IMG/VR virus record: IMGVR_UViG_3300046004_000591
Span: 85,448 to 149,447 of that record
Reading direction: 5' to 3' (one strand)
DNA length: 64,000 bases
Source: a virus
In this document: positions 1 to 7,969 of the stretch, piece by piece
Numbering within the stretch: the first letter of the stretch is position 1
How the letters are laid out: each line of letters opens with the position of its first letter
Notes under the pieces: generated by a model
Told to the model about the DNA's origin: nothing
What the model saw: the letters and a program-made list of their open reading frames with translations, nothing else
Databases searched by the model: none
Position numbers and translations under genes: made by a program

Positions 1-43
1 CGATTCATTCAGTATTGATCCAATTAAAGAGTAATTACATATT

Positions 44-80
44 ATCCCAGAAGACCGAAAGTTGACTGGGATTTTTATTG
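44..80 (+). terminator. Rho-independent terminator
   Basis: ATCCCAG and CTGGGAT arms are followed by a T-run. It would end plus-strand transcription entering the window from the left. The same terminator style, a GGGATTTTTATTG tail, closes the repeated regulatory units further on. Confidence 0.6.
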
Positions 81-117
81 GATACAATATTCTGACTACA
101 AATCAATCTTAAAACAT

Positions 118-216
118 ACATTATTTGGACGTTAATGGACTCTAGTTGTTCGTTTCCATATTATGTAAATAAATCTACAGGATGTTCTGAATCCATCTTA
201 AAACAACAAATTTCCA
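118..216 (+). repeat. U leader element, copy 1 (diverged)
   Basis: This is a copy of the roughly 100-bp element found nine times in the window. It has the core words TCTACAGGAT, GAATCCATCTTAAAAC and AACAACAAAT. The end-to-end stem is weak here, and the copy is followed by the terminator of the minus-strand PARP gene rather than by a gene, so it may be a relic. Confidence 0.55.
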
Positions 217-220
217 TTAA

Positions 221-256
221 AAATCCCAGACACTTTAACATGTCTGGGATTCTTTC
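221..256 (-). terminator. Terminator of the PARP-like gene
   Basis: The inverted repeat AATCCCAGACA / TGTCTGGGATT ends in a T-run when read on the minus strand. It lies just past the stop codon of the ADP-ribosyltransferase gene. Confidence 0.8.
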
Positions 257-257
257 A

Positions 258-3083
258 TTATTTATTCAATAGACGAAGATACTTGTCTAATTGTTTATCC
301 TGTAAATCATAACAACTCAATACGTCATTGAATTCTAATTGTTTCGTTGGAATAATCACTGATGTAATTCTTCCTCTGATTTCAACTCTAATACCTTTCT
401 TAAATGTAGTGTCTGTTACATCAGTGGATTTGATTACTTTACCATCTGGTGTAATTACATTTCTGTCATAGAAATTGTATGATGTATAATTGTTCTTCTT
501 AATATCAACATATTCTTTGAATGACATCATTCTTGGTTTGACTGCTTCATTTAATGATTTATCTAATTCTGATTTATCTACCAATTTCACTTCATACGCC
601 TTAATAATTTTTAATTGTCTGTTGGCATCAAATACAACCCATTCTGGCGAAGCAATTCTATCATTACCTAATCCAGCTTCTTTGTAATCATTACCTTTTA
701 CCCCAAGTTCGTTTTCCATTTCAAAAACGTAACCAGTTGTACCAAGTCTTCTGGTCATCCCTTTATTACCAACATATTGTAATACTTTGTCGATATTGGT
801 ACCAAAGTAAATACCATCACCTAACATTCTACCTTGTATACCAATAGCAGAATTACTTTGTTCTGGTAACACTTTAAATCCATATCTAAGAATCATATTA
901 GCGGCAATAGAACCAGTACCATGGAATGCAGGAACAATCTCTTTATGTGTATTATTTTGAATCATCAATTCCTTGAACTCTTGGAATTTATCATCTGGTA
1001 GATGAACTTCAAATTGACGTAAGACTAATGGATAGATGTCACCATGTTTACCACCAGAATGCGTCTCATCAACAATCTTCTGAGATAACTTCTTGTTTTC
1101 GGAATCCGTTGTTTTCAAATCAACAATTTTCAATGGTTCAATAGTTGCAACAGATTCATCTTTAACAAAATCATTGATGGTCTGCGATAAAGTCTTATTC
1201 TTAGAGAATTTCATTTTGGTGCCAGAAATTACACTAAGGTCGATGTCATTGAATTCCAATATTGCTTGAATAGATTTGGCATCTAGTTCTTCTTTGATTG
1301 GTAATGCGCTATCTTTTAAATCATGCATCACTCTGAATGTCGAGTTGAAATTCTTTTTGACTCTTGTTTTAATCTTATCACCAAAATCATTGAAGATAGA
1401 ATCAACAAGTTCCGGTTTGGTTTTATAATTGGATACCAACAAATCAAACAATGATGATGAAATACCATCTAATCGTTCTTTGTCGTCGAAGTATTCAAAT
1501 ACACCATCATCCGTAAATGCTCTTTTAAATTTATCATTGAAATAATCAATTACATTTGGTTTGGTGAATAATTGTTTCATGTAACCATATTTTCGTTCCC
1601 ATGGATACCATTTATCCATATCTTCCATGAACAATTTATTCATTGAATTTAGATACGGTGTGAAATGAGGTATACTTGAATTTTCTAAACCAGCTTTGAT
1701 TAAAATTTCATTGTAATTGAATTTCTTCAATAAATCATCAGGTTCCTTTATCAATCTACCAGTTAATACAACATTTCGTAATGCAAGTAATCTATCATTA
1801 ACGTCATAAATTTCATCAATTTGTTGTTGATTTAAATGAACAGCCATCGAGCTACCATAATCGATACCCATGTCTTTGATTGTCAATTTAACAGCATCCA
1901 CTAAGATTTCTGGAAAATCTTTTACAATACGTTTACCATTATCAGTTGAAATTAAGATCTTATGTTCAGTGTAAAAATCAATGATTTCTTTACCCGTGGA
2001 AATATCTTTGTTACACATATATTGAACAACTCGTAAAGGTCCGAAAATCTTAACGAAATCCATATTTCTATCTTTCAGAATCATGATTGAATCTTTAATA
2101 TCAAATTGCATCCAATCCATATTTCCATATTTTCCCAATTCAAGAATTTGTTCTTCCGAATAATTTAAGAAAACATATTTTCCCATTGTTTCTAAATGTT
2201 TGGATTTAAAACGATTGTTTATAAATCCTGGATATTTTTTTGATAATTTAATAACAACATCTATATCTTTTATTAATTCGTCTGCGTCTTCTTCATTCAT
2301 GTTGAATCCATTTTTGTTCAAAATTCTATCATATAATTCTTGATTGAATTGTTTAACTTCTGGTTCTTTCTCAACAATTTGAATTGGTTCATCTATAACA
2401 TCCGGTGGAGTTGTTACAACAGCAGTCGACGTATTAACGGTAGGAACAAATATCTGAGGATTTGCTAATGTAGGCGGAACAGCAGACGCAGTTGGCGTTG
2501 TCGCTACGCCAGTTGTCTTAGGTTTATGTGTATGTCTTTCAATTCGACCAACTTTCTTTGCCAAATCAAGATACTCTCCGTCACCATATGCAGTCTTATG
2601 TTTATACAATTTGTAACTCAATCTATCGAAACTGGTGACACTATTCATGTAATCATCAACAGTCTTTTTCAAATCCGTTGGGATAGCGGAATGAAACGCA
2701 GGAGATAAATCGGACAACCATGCTCTGATAATTGCATCATCGAATGAAGGTACATCCGAGACTTTCAATTTCGCCAATAATTTGGTCATCTCATTGGCAG
2801 TGTTTGTATTCTTGAAACCATGTCCATCATGCATGATTTTCAGAATTAAAGACGCATCATTGTTATCATCAGTGATGTTGACAATCTGTAATTTCTTATC
2901 ACCGACAAAATAATGTTTGGCTTTGGTAGAATCTTTATTGTATAGAGATAGATTACCGATGAATGAATATAAGAATGCAGTTACAATGGTCTTCTTATCT
3001 TTCAGGAAGTCGTCTTTCTCCTGTTGAGAAGTATAAAGACTGTTCTCGTTGATTTGTTTGCGTATGTCGTTGAATGATTTCAT
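258..3083 (-). CDS. PARP-like ADP-ribosyltransferase with capsid-targeting N-terminus
   Basis: A 941-residue protein. The C-terminal third carries a PARP catalytic domain: HGTG with H721, GDGIYFG with Y759 and SPEW with E814, the H-Y-E triad that binds NAD+ and transfers ADP-ribose. The start at 3083 (MKSFNDIRKQINENS) is preferred over one 18 codons upstream because an AGGAT ribosome site precedes it. These first residues match the T4 internal-protein capsid-targeting signal and end in INE, a prohead-protease-like site. A second such site, LNE at about 846, is followed by MMSFKEY. By analogy with T4 Alt, which is packaged and injected to modify host proteins, this is inferred to be an injected effector; Alt itself is a different ART subfamily. 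The middle of the protein is not recognised. It is a single-gene unit with its own terminator, opposite to most neighbours. Confidence 0.85.
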   Translation of the reverse strand: MKSFNDIRKQINENSLYTSQQEKDDFLKDKKTIVTAFLYSFIGNLSLYNKDSTKAKHYFVGDKKLQIVNITDDNNDASLILKIMHDGHGFKNTNTANEMTKLLAKLKVSDVPSFDDAIIRAWLSDLSPAFHSAIPTDLKKTVDDYMNSVTSFDRLSYKLYKHKTAYGDGEYLDLAKKVGRIERHTHKPKTTGVATTPTASAVPPTLANPQIFVPTVNTSTAVVTTPPDVIDEPIQIVEKEPEVKQFNQELYDRILNKNGFNMNEEDADELIKDIDVVIKLSKKYPGFINNRFKSKHLETMGKYVFLNYSEEQILELGKYGNMDWMQFDIKDSIMILKDRNMDFVKIFGPLRVVQYMCNKDISTGKEIIDFYTEHKILISTDNGKRIVKDFPEILVDAVKLTIKDMGIDYGSSMAVHLNQQQIDEIYDVNDRLLALRNVVLTGRLIKEPDDLLKKFNYNEILIKAGLENSSIPHFTPYLNSMNKLFMEDMDKWYPWERKYGYMKQLFTKPNVIDYFNDKFKRAFTDDGVFEYFDDKERLDGISSSLFDLLVSNYKTKPELVDSIFNDFGDKIKTRVKKNFNSTFRVMHDLKDSALPIKEELDAKSIQAILEFNDIDLSVISGTKMKFSKNKTLSQTINDFVKDESVATIEPLKIVDLKTTDSENKKLSQKIVDETHSGGKHGDIYPLVLRQFEVHLPDDKFQEFKELMIQNNTHKEIVPAFHGTGSIAANMILRYGFKVLPEQSNSAIGIQGRMLGDGIYFGTNIDKVLQYVGNKGMTRRLGTTGYVFEMENELGVKGNDYKEAGLGNDRIASPEWVVFDANRQLKIIKAYEVKLVDKSELDKSLNEAVKPRMMSFKEYVDIKKNNYTSYNFYDRNVITPDGKVIKSTDVTDTTFKKGIRVEIRGRITSVIIPTKQLEFNDVLSCYDLQDKQLDKYLRLLNK

Positions 3084-3131
3084 GGAGTATCCTTTTGTTA
3101 TTATATTATTTATTTGTTTAATAATACAATT

Positions 3132-3207
3132 TATCATTATTTTATTATGTATGACAGGAAACTCTACAGGATATAATGAATCGTCCTTAAATCAGCAAAT
3201 TTCCATG
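3132..3207 (+). repeat. U leader element, copy 2 (5'-truncated)
   Basis: The 3' half of the U element is present (CTCTACAGGATATAATGAAT), while the left arm of the closing stem is lost. It is followed by the context GGATTAAATG and the six-codon frame MLTSKM, which is also seen after other copies. Confidence 0.6.
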
Positions 3208-3308
3208 TAGGATTAAATGTTAACATCGAAGATGTAAATTCAATGTATCGAAAGAGTCTTAAGAATACACGAAACGTCGAGCTTGATATAATCAACGTCT
3301 TAAACTCC

Positions 3309-3337
3309 TTTCGAAATGTCAGAAACTCGGGTATAGT
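3309..3337 (+). promoter_or_regulatory. Promoter of unit I
   Basis: The -35 element TTTCGA (3309-3314) is separated by 17 bp from the -10 element TATAGT (3332-3337). The conserved GACTATGTCGACG follows at the expected transcription start and may be an operator or a conserved RNA 5' end. Confidence 0.75.
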
Positions 3338-3343
3338 AGACTA

Positions 3344-3476
3344 TGTCGACGTTTCAGTTATTACCTTTAATAACATTTCTATATTCTTTTATTGTTTTCT
3401 ATATTACTTCAAGATTCTTTATCGACTTTATAATTCATCCCAACGTGAACTAATCATTCTGTTGGGATTTTTATTG
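3344..3476 (+). ncRNA. Predicted small RNA of unit I
   Basis: The promoter-to-terminator distance predicts an RNA of about 130 nt ending in the ATCCCAAC / GTTGGGAT hairpin plus T-run. It contains no convincing reading frame with a ribosome site. Whether it is functional or only read-through control is unknown. Confidence 0.45.
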
Positions 3477-3518
3477 TTTAAAATTTACATAATATGATTT
3501 CAATCCAATCATATAACA

Positions 3519-3620
3519 TCCATTATTTGTCCAATATTCCATCTTAATGGAATCTTTGTATATTATGTCAATCAACTCTATGTCATAAAATCTCTCCATC
3601 TTAAATCAGCAAATAACTGG
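3519..3620 (+). repeat. U leader element, copy 3
   Basis: The closing arms CCATTATTTG and CAAATAACTGG pair with one bulge. The internal words TCCATCTTAATGGA and TCAATCAACTCTA are kept, but ACAGGAT is altered. It is followed by a six-codon frame, MLTSKQ. Confidence 0.65.
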
Positions 3621-3734
3621 ACAGGATTTTATGTTAACATCGAAACAATAGATACCATGTATCGAAAGAGCATTAAAGGTATTGTTCGATAATCTAAGGC
3701 ATCGAATATGATTATTACAAGCTAAAGATTTCTC

Positions 3735-3763
3735 TTGACTTTTCGACGAAATTCAATTATAGT
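3735..3763 (+). promoter_or_regulatory. Promoter of unit II
   Basis: TTGACT (3735-3740), a 17-bp spacer, then TATAGT (3758-3763). This resembles a sigma-70 promoter more closely than the sister units do. Confidence 0.75.
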
Positions 3764-3988
3764 AGACTATGTCGACGTTTCAGTTATTGCCTTTACTTTC
3801 ATTAAGTGTTCTTCTATATCACTATTAGATTCTTTATAGACATTATTATATTACTACAACGACATAATATAATCATCTATATTCAACATAAAATCTCCGT
3901 CATTCAGATCCCGCCAGATTTATTCTGAGTGGGATTTTTATTGTTTGAAATTTACAATATGTTTGTTCCGAATCATTCTTAATATATC

Positions 3989-4087
3989 CATTATTTGCTC
4001 GTTAATGGGCTCTAATGGATCGTTTCCATTATATGTCAATCAACTCTACAGGATATATTGAATCCATCATAAAACAACAATATGGAT
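3989..4087 (+). repeat. U leader element, copy 4
   Basis: It holds GGGCTCTAATGG, TCAATCAACTCTACAGGAT and AAAACAACAATATGG. The closing stem is imperfect in this copy. Confidence 0.6.
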
Positions 4088-4212
4088 GTCTATAATAAAC
4101 AAGAACATCGAAGTTGTAAATTCAACATATCGAAAGAACATATTAAACATCGAAACGGAATCTTAAGATGAAATAATGTATCGAATGTGTAATAATCATC
4201 GTCTTATACTCC

Positions 4213-4241
4213 TTTCGAAATAATAAAAAACCCAGTATACT
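4213..4241 (+). promoter_or_regulatory. Promoter of unit III
   Basis: TTTCGA at 4213-4218, a 17-bp spacer, TATACT at 4236-4241. Confidence 0.75.
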
Positions 4242-4488
4242 AGACTATGTCGACGGTTTGAGTTAGTTCTATTAATGTTCTTTACTCGTTTTAGTATTCT
4301 TTTATATTACTTCAAGACTCTTTATAGACTTTATTATATCATCACAAGACATTTTATAGACTTTATTATATCAATTATTCAACATAAAATCTCTGTCATC
4401 CAGAATCCCAATATGAACTAAACATTCTGTTGGGATTTTTATTGGATTCAATATACAGAATTGTCATTCCAAAACAACCCTAATGTAT

Positions 4489-4588
4489 CTATTGTTTGTC
4501 CAATAATCCACTCTAATGGAATCTTTATGTTAAATGTCAATCAACTCTACAGGATATAATGAATCCATCTTAAACAACAAATAATTGG
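4489..4588 (+). repeat. U leader element, copy 5
   Basis: The closing arms ATTGTTTGT and ACAAATAAT pair with a G-T wobble where other copies have A-T. It keeps TCCACTCTAATGGA and CTCTACAGGATATAATG. A short frame MITSKL follows. Confidence 0.65.
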
Positions 4589-4832
4589 AAAGGATTTAAT
4601 GATTACATCGAAACTGTAAATTCAACATATCGAAAGAGCATTAAGGACATCGAAGGATAACCGTAAGCATCGAATATGATTATTACATGATAAGAATACT
4701 CCTTTCGAAATCGATAAAACTCGGATATACTAGACTATGTCGACGGTTTGAGTTAGTGTATCTATTGTTTTTAGGTTTTCTTTTAGTGTCTTCCTCGACT
4801 TTATTTTATATACATTTCAACTGGAAAATTCC

Positions 4833-4860
4833 TTTCGATGTATATTAAAATCATTATAAT
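4833..4860 (+). promoter_or_regulatory. Promoter of the 4.9-kb operon
   Basis: TTTCGA, a 16-bp spacer and TATAAT followed by AGA, the window-wide phage promoter pattern. A short leader beginning with TTTCAAGTTGG resembles the leaders at 7246 and 35311. Confidence 0.8.
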
Positions 4861-4916
4861 AGATTTCAAGTTGGTTTAATCCTGAATTTCATTTACAATT
4901 TTATGAGGTAATAACA

Positions 4917-5111
4917 ATGTCAATCTTAATCGTTTCCTTTCTCTCTGCATCAATAATCACTGGTGGACAAACTGAATTGGTGAATCATGAATACAAAATT
5001 GGGTATCCTTCTCGTTCTGAATGCATCAGAGGAAAACAAGAACAAGTCAAATTGTTGGAACAAATGAACCAAGATTCAATCCTTGGGTATTCAGTTAAAT
5101 GTGAAGGGTGA
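4917..5111 (+). CDS. Small protein with signal-peptide-like N-terminus
   Basis: 64 residues; no family recognised. A hydrophobic segment (SILIVSFLSASIITGG) lies at the N-terminus, with two cysteines (37 and 62) in the polar remainder, suggesting export or membrane attachment. GAGGT lies nine bases before the ATG. It is the first gene of the operon behind regulatory unit IV, so it should be strongly expressed. Confidence 0.6.
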   Translation: MSILIVSFLSASIITGGQTELVNHEYKIGYPSRSECIRGKQEQVKLLEQMNQDSILGYSVKCEG

Positions 5112-5116
5112 TCGTC

Positions 5117-5386
5117 ATGAAGAAAGAATCATTACATAATCAGATCCAATTCAATGAATTATTGAGAACAAAGTTCCTGATTAGAAATTATCCTTCGACG
5201 GTTGGTAGAGTGTTTGAATTAACTAATACAGACACCACAATTAAAATGGTTGTAGATATCGGTAAACAAATAGGCGAAGTGATTTGTTGTCTTAAAGGGG
5301 ATGGAGATTATGTTATAATCGATGTAGATAATGGTAAATTTGAGACTATCGACGAATTGTTAAACATTATTGAGGAGTGGTTATGA
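5117..5386 (+). CDS. Hypothetical protein
   Basis: 89 residues, no family recognised; probably a small soluble alpha/beta protein (LRTKFLIRNYPSTVGRVFEL, then KMVVDIGKQIGEVICCL). The ATG at 5117 is chosen because AAGGGTG precedes it, instead of the GTG at 5108. It ends in an ATGA overlap with the next gene. Confidence 0.6.
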   Translation: MKKESLHNQIQFNELLRTKFLIRNYPSTVGRVFELTNTDTTIKMVVDIGKQIGEVICCLKGDGDYVIIDVDNGKFETIDELLNIIEEWL

Positions 5387-5484
5387 TTTGGAATGCGTTG
5401 TTTATGATTGTCGGGTGTATCGCTGTTATTGGATATACAAAATTATTATATGATGCTTTGTTCACAAACAAATATAGAGAATAA
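5383..5484 (+). CDS. 33-residue membrane peptide
   Basis: MIWNALFMIVGCIAVIGYTK starts a single transmembrane helix, followed by a short polar tail (TNKYRE). It is below usual gene-calling length but has a strong GAGGAG ribosome site six bases upstream and a translationally coupled ATGA overlap, so it is probably real. Confidence 0.6.
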   Translation: MIWNALFMIVGCIAVIGYTKLLYDALFTNKYRE

Positions 5485-5485
5485 T

Positions 5486-5773
5486 ATGTTATTGAAAGAA
5501 ATCAAAAAGTATTTACATTTTCGAGGAAAGGATTCTTCAATAAACACAATAGATTACAATATCTTTTTAAGCTCGGTTCGTTCTGATGTCTGTATTATCT
5601 TTAAACAAAATTATAGATCGTTCAGGATTCAACATGTAAAAGAACATGACGGACCTTGGAGTTTCAACAAAATTGATTTATGCGACGATAATGGATTATC
5701 TGTGTTAAAAGAATACTTGGATTGGGAATCAGAAGTTGATATTGAAATTTTCCATAAATTGGAGGATAAATGA
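5486..5773 (+). CDS. Hypothetical protein
   Basis: 95 residues, no family recognised. The start at 5486 avoids overlap with the membrane peptide; a start at 5408 would overlap it almost entirely. Charged, mixed alpha/beta composition with an acidic C-terminus (DWESEVDIEIFHKLEDK). It overlaps the next start by four bases. Confidence 0.6.
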   Translation: MLLKEIKKYLHFRGKDSSINTIDYNIFLSSVRSDVCIIFKQNYRSFRIQHVKEHDGPWSFNKIDLCDDNGLSVLKEYLDWESEVDIEIFHKLEDK

Positions 5774-6012
5774 GACAAATCTTATACAGAACGTTTATAT
5801 ATTGGTCGATTCAAGTTGTTGCGTTAATGATTGCATTGGTATCAATAATTGTGTTACCGATTTCTGCATTAGTAAGTTCAATGTACAGTCATTACATCGA
5901 TAAATTAGAACCATTTACAAATTCTGAATATATCGATAACATAATGGATGTCCATAAAGAAATGGTTGAACACCTTGAATCGTTTTTGAAGAGAGTATTA
6001 CATGTCGAATAA
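5770..6012 (+). CDS. Small membrane protein
   Basis: 80 residues. A long hydrophobic stretch (about residues 12-38) forms one transmembrane segment or a hairpin, followed by an acidic amphipathic C-terminal helix. GGAGG precedes the start. The function is unknown; it resembles other small inner-membrane accessory proteins of large phages. Confidence 0.65.
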   Translation: MRQILYRTFIYWSIQVVALMIALVSIIVLPISALVSSMYSHYIDKLEPFTNSEYIDNIMDVHKEMVEHLESFLKRVLHVE

Positions 6013-6397
6013 TAAACACCCAATACAATCAATGATAGATTGGATGAACACTCCTGAAGGAGAAGCATCTTTAGATAAACATTTTAAAATGTTGAGACGA
6101 CAAGAAGAACGCGAAGAACAATTTGGCGTTTATCTAAATGGATTATCTGACGCAGACTTTAAAATTGTTTTACATAAGATTATCGACAAATCGAATAATG
6201 GTAGATGTAGATTCTTTAATAATGCATTATTTGAAACCGCCGCCGAATTTGGAGTAGAATCAACGGATGAAGATTCTATGTTCATGTCATATTGTTATGA
6301 ATATCGAGGGTTGCTCTTCAGAAGATACGACGGTCAAGGATCCGTATATACAATTTCAGATTCAACAGATACATTATATGACTCCATGAGATATTAA
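6002..6397 (+). CDS. Hypothetical acidic protein
   Basis: 131 residues, soluble, no family recognised. The N-terminal half is helical and charged (LDKHFKMLRRQEEREEQFGV). It overlaps the preceding gene by 11 bases and abuts the next one exactly. Confidence 0.6.
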   Translation: MSNNKHPIQSMIDWMNTPEGEASLDKHFKMLRRQEEREEQFGVYLNGLSDADFKIVLHKIIDKSNNGRCRFFNNALFETAAEFGVESTDEDSMFMSYCYEYRGLLFRRYDGQGSVYTISDSTDTLYDSMRY

Positions 6398-6583
6398 ATG
6401 AAAAAGAATTTATGGTATCTCATTATTATATTCAGTCCAATTACATGTGGTGTATTTCCTTTCTTTTATTTGGAACACTTAAAATTGGACTGGTTCAACA
6501 TCAAATATGCATTTCCATTGTATATTTTACTTTGGTTGTATGCTTGGTCTTATTTTATTGATAGAGAATGGACAGATTTATGA
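6398..6583 (+). CDS. Two-helix membrane protein
   Basis: 61 residues with two hydrophobic segments (about 5-24 and 36-53). It begins directly after the upstream stop and overlaps the lipase start by 16 bases, so translation is likely coupled. No family recognised. Confidence 0.55.
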   Translation: MKKNLWYLIIIFSPITCGVFPFFYLEHLKLDWFNIKYAFPLYILLWLYAWSYFIDREWTDL

Positions 6584-7269
6584 TTCTATATGAAGCATTA
6601 TTCTTCGCTAATCTATCTAAACAATCATACAACGATTCAATAACTGTACAAGGGTATTCTGTTGAATTATTTTCAAATTGTTTTGCGCAAGCATTCTTAT
6701 TGGAATCAGAAACTGAACAAATAATTGTATTCAGAGGCACTGACGAACCAGAAGATTGGATTGCTGATATATCATTTACATTGAAAAAAGGGATTCAAAG
6801 TGGATTCTTGAGATATTCTGAATTGTTATTGGAATCATTGGGTGATAGATTAGACAAAAATAAAAAATTATATTTGACTGGACATTCATTGGGTGGTGCA
6901 ATCGCAGTTATCTTTTCACATTTAATCGACAGAGATGATTGTGTCATATATTCTTTTGGATCCCCTAGAATTGGTAATAAAGAATTTGTGGATAACGTTA
7001 AATCAACACATTATAGATTTGCTGCTGCGTATGATTATGCTCCCATGACTCCGATTTATCCTTATAGACATCATGGGATTTTAATGTATATAAATTCCAA
7101 AGGGAATATCGTTCAAGACTGTAATATAATGGACATAATCAAAGATAGATTGACTGGTAAATTTATTAAAAATTCACACGACATTAATTTTTATATTAAA
7201 TCTTTAGAAAGTTCTTTCGATGTAAATAAAAATCATTATAATAGAGTTCAAGTTGGAAGAATCCAATGA
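6568..7269 (+). CDS. Class 3 lipase-like alpha/beta hydrolase
   Basis: 233 residues. GHSLGG carries the nucleophile S107. FRGTDEPEDWIADI is the typical upstream strand and loop of the fungal-type (class 3) lipase family. YDYAPMTP and RHHG supply the likely Asp and His of the triad. No signal peptide is visible, so it would act in the cytoplasm unless released by lysis. It might degrade host membrane lipid or act as a virion or lysis factor; the sequence does not decide. A promoter for the next operon is embedded in its last 20 codons. Confidence 0.8.
   Translation: MDRFMILYEALFFANLSKQSYNDSITVQGYSVELFSNCFAQAFLLESETEQIIVFRGTDEPEDWIADISFTLKKGIQSGFLRYSELLLESLGDRLDKNKKLYLTGHSLGGAIAVIFSHLIDRDDCVIYSFGSPRIGNKEFVDNVKSTHYRFAAAYDYAPMTPIYPYRHHGILMYINSKGNIVQDCNIMDIIKDRLTGKFIKNSHDINFYIKSLESSFDVNKNHYNRVQVGRIQ
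7215..7242 (+). promoter_or_regulatory. Promoter inside the lipase 3' end
   Basis: TTTCGA (7215-7220), a 16-bp spacer and TATAAT (7237-7242) lie within coding sequence. A leader hairpin follows at 7246-7271: GTTCA pairs with TGAAC and TTGG with CCAA. The same hairpin follows the promoter at 35280. Confidence 0.8.
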
Positions 7270-7307
7270 ACTTTTAAATTAAACGAACTCTATATAAGGT
7301 GGTTATT

Positions 7308-7679
7308 ATGTCAAATCCAAATTTCAAAACTGAATTAGCTGAAGCTCTTGAAGCTGGTTTGAAAGATCCAAGAACATTTGAACAAGCAAACAAAATGTAC
7401 AGAAACATGTTCCGTTCAAAACCTTACCAAGCGTCTGAATACATGGAAATGTTGATGGAAGAATGGAACGATTTGTCTGACAATGAACGTAAATTCTGTT
7501 ACATTGAACCAACAATCCGTTTCAAAGAAGAATTCGGAGTTGAATACAATCCAGAATTATTGATTTGTGAATTATGCAATTACAAAGGGGAGGGTGAAGA
7601 AATGATGGCATTATATGAAAATGTTAAACATCTTTCAGTCTTTGTTGATAAAGAAACTTCTTTCAACTTATTTCAATAG
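7308..7679 (+). CDS. Hypothetical helical protein
   Basis: 123 residues starting MSNPNFKTEL; AAGGTGG precedes the chosen ATG. Largely helical and acidic, with no family recognised. As the first gene behind a strong promoter with a leader hairpin, it is likely abundant early in infection. Its codon use (TTC, AAC, CGT rich) differs from the AT-ending codons of neighbours, consistent with high expression. Confidence 0.65.
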   Translation: MSNPNFKTELAEALEAGLKDPRTFEQANKMYRNMFRSKPYQASEYMEMLMEEWNDLSDNERKFCYIEPTIRFKEEFGVEYNPELLICELCNYKGEGEEMMALYENVKHLSVFVDKETSFNLFQ

Positions 7680-7690
7680 AGGATAATACA

Positions 7691-7969
7691 ATGTCAAGCG
7701 ATTACGATAACTGGTTCTTTAATGGACATGATTCAGACAATGATGTTCCACCTTTACCAGAAGGTAAATATGAAGTGGTGTTCAACGGTGTTAATACAAC
7801 GGTTGTTATAACAGGAGAATTTATCGAAAGAATGTATTGGTATGGTAATGATGGAGAAATTGTTGCCAATATACATTGGGATGAATTTTTACCAGAAACA
7901 TTATCTAACCTTGAAGATGTCCTTTTGGAAATGTCTTATGAATACTGGTCTAATCAGGATGAGTATTAA
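7691..7969 (+). CDS. Hypothetical acidic protein
   Basis: 92 residues, strongly acidic at both ends (DSDNDVPPLPEG; YEYWSNQDEY), a size and charge seen in many phage host-takeover or DNA-mimic proteins, but no family is recognised. GAGG lies upstream and the gene abuts the next one. Confidence 0.6.
   Translation: MSSDYDNWFFNGHDSDNDVPPLPEGKYEVVFNGVNTTVVITGEFIERMYWYGNDGEIVANIHWDEFLPETLSNLEDVLLEMSYEYWSNQDEY

Larger units (their letters stand above)
3132..3476 (+). repeat. Regulatory unit I (iterons, promoter, terminator)
   Basis: This is the first of six related non-coding units. Left to right it holds the U element, ATCGAA iterons at 3225 and 3247 (22 bp apart) with a degenerate CACGAA at 3268, a promoter at 3309-3337, the conserved word ACTATGTCGACG, and a terminator at 3437-3476. 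A transcript of about 130 nt is predicted. The open frame crossing this unit (3243-3497) runs through both promoter and terminator and is not credible as a gene. Confidence 0.7.
3519..3942 (+). repeat. Regulatory unit II
   Basis: Order: U element, ATCGAA iterons at 3639, 3661 (22 bp apart) and 3701 with an inverted TTCGAT at 3685, promoter 3735-3763, the word ACTATGTCGACG, and a terminator at 3908-3942. The promoter of this copy has a near-consensus -35 (TTGACT) instead of TTTCGA at the same 17-bp spacing. The predicted transcript is about 170 nt. Confidence 0.7.
3989..4443 (+). repeat. Regulatory unit III
   Basis: U element, ATCGAA iterons at 4108, 4130, 4150 and 4181 (first pair 22 bp apart), promoter 4213-4241 (TTTCGA, 17 bp, TATACT), ACTATGTCGACGG, then a terminator whose arms ATCCCAA and TTGGGAT lie at 4405-4436. 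Flanking CAGAAT / ATTCTG could form a competing stem. The predicted transcript is about 195 nt. Confidence 0.7.
4489..4860 (+). repeat. Regulatory unit IV
   Basis: U element and four ATCGAA iterons at 4607, 4629, 4649 and 4669 (spacings 22, 20, 20), then the promoter TTTCGA 4703-4708 / TATACT 4726-4731. This unit has no terminator. A second promoter (TTTCGA 4833-4838, 16 bp, TATAAT 4855-4860) follows, so transcription continues into the small-gene operon beginning at 4917. Confidence 0.7.

Noticed and set aside
3243-3497. 84-codon open frame across regulatory unit I
   Set aside because: It runs through the promoter, the conserved word and the terminator, has no ribosome site and is not kept in the sister units.
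3132-4860. CRISPR array
   Set aside because: The tandem units are about 430 bp long and contain promoters and terminators; there are no short direct repeats with unique spacers of equal length.
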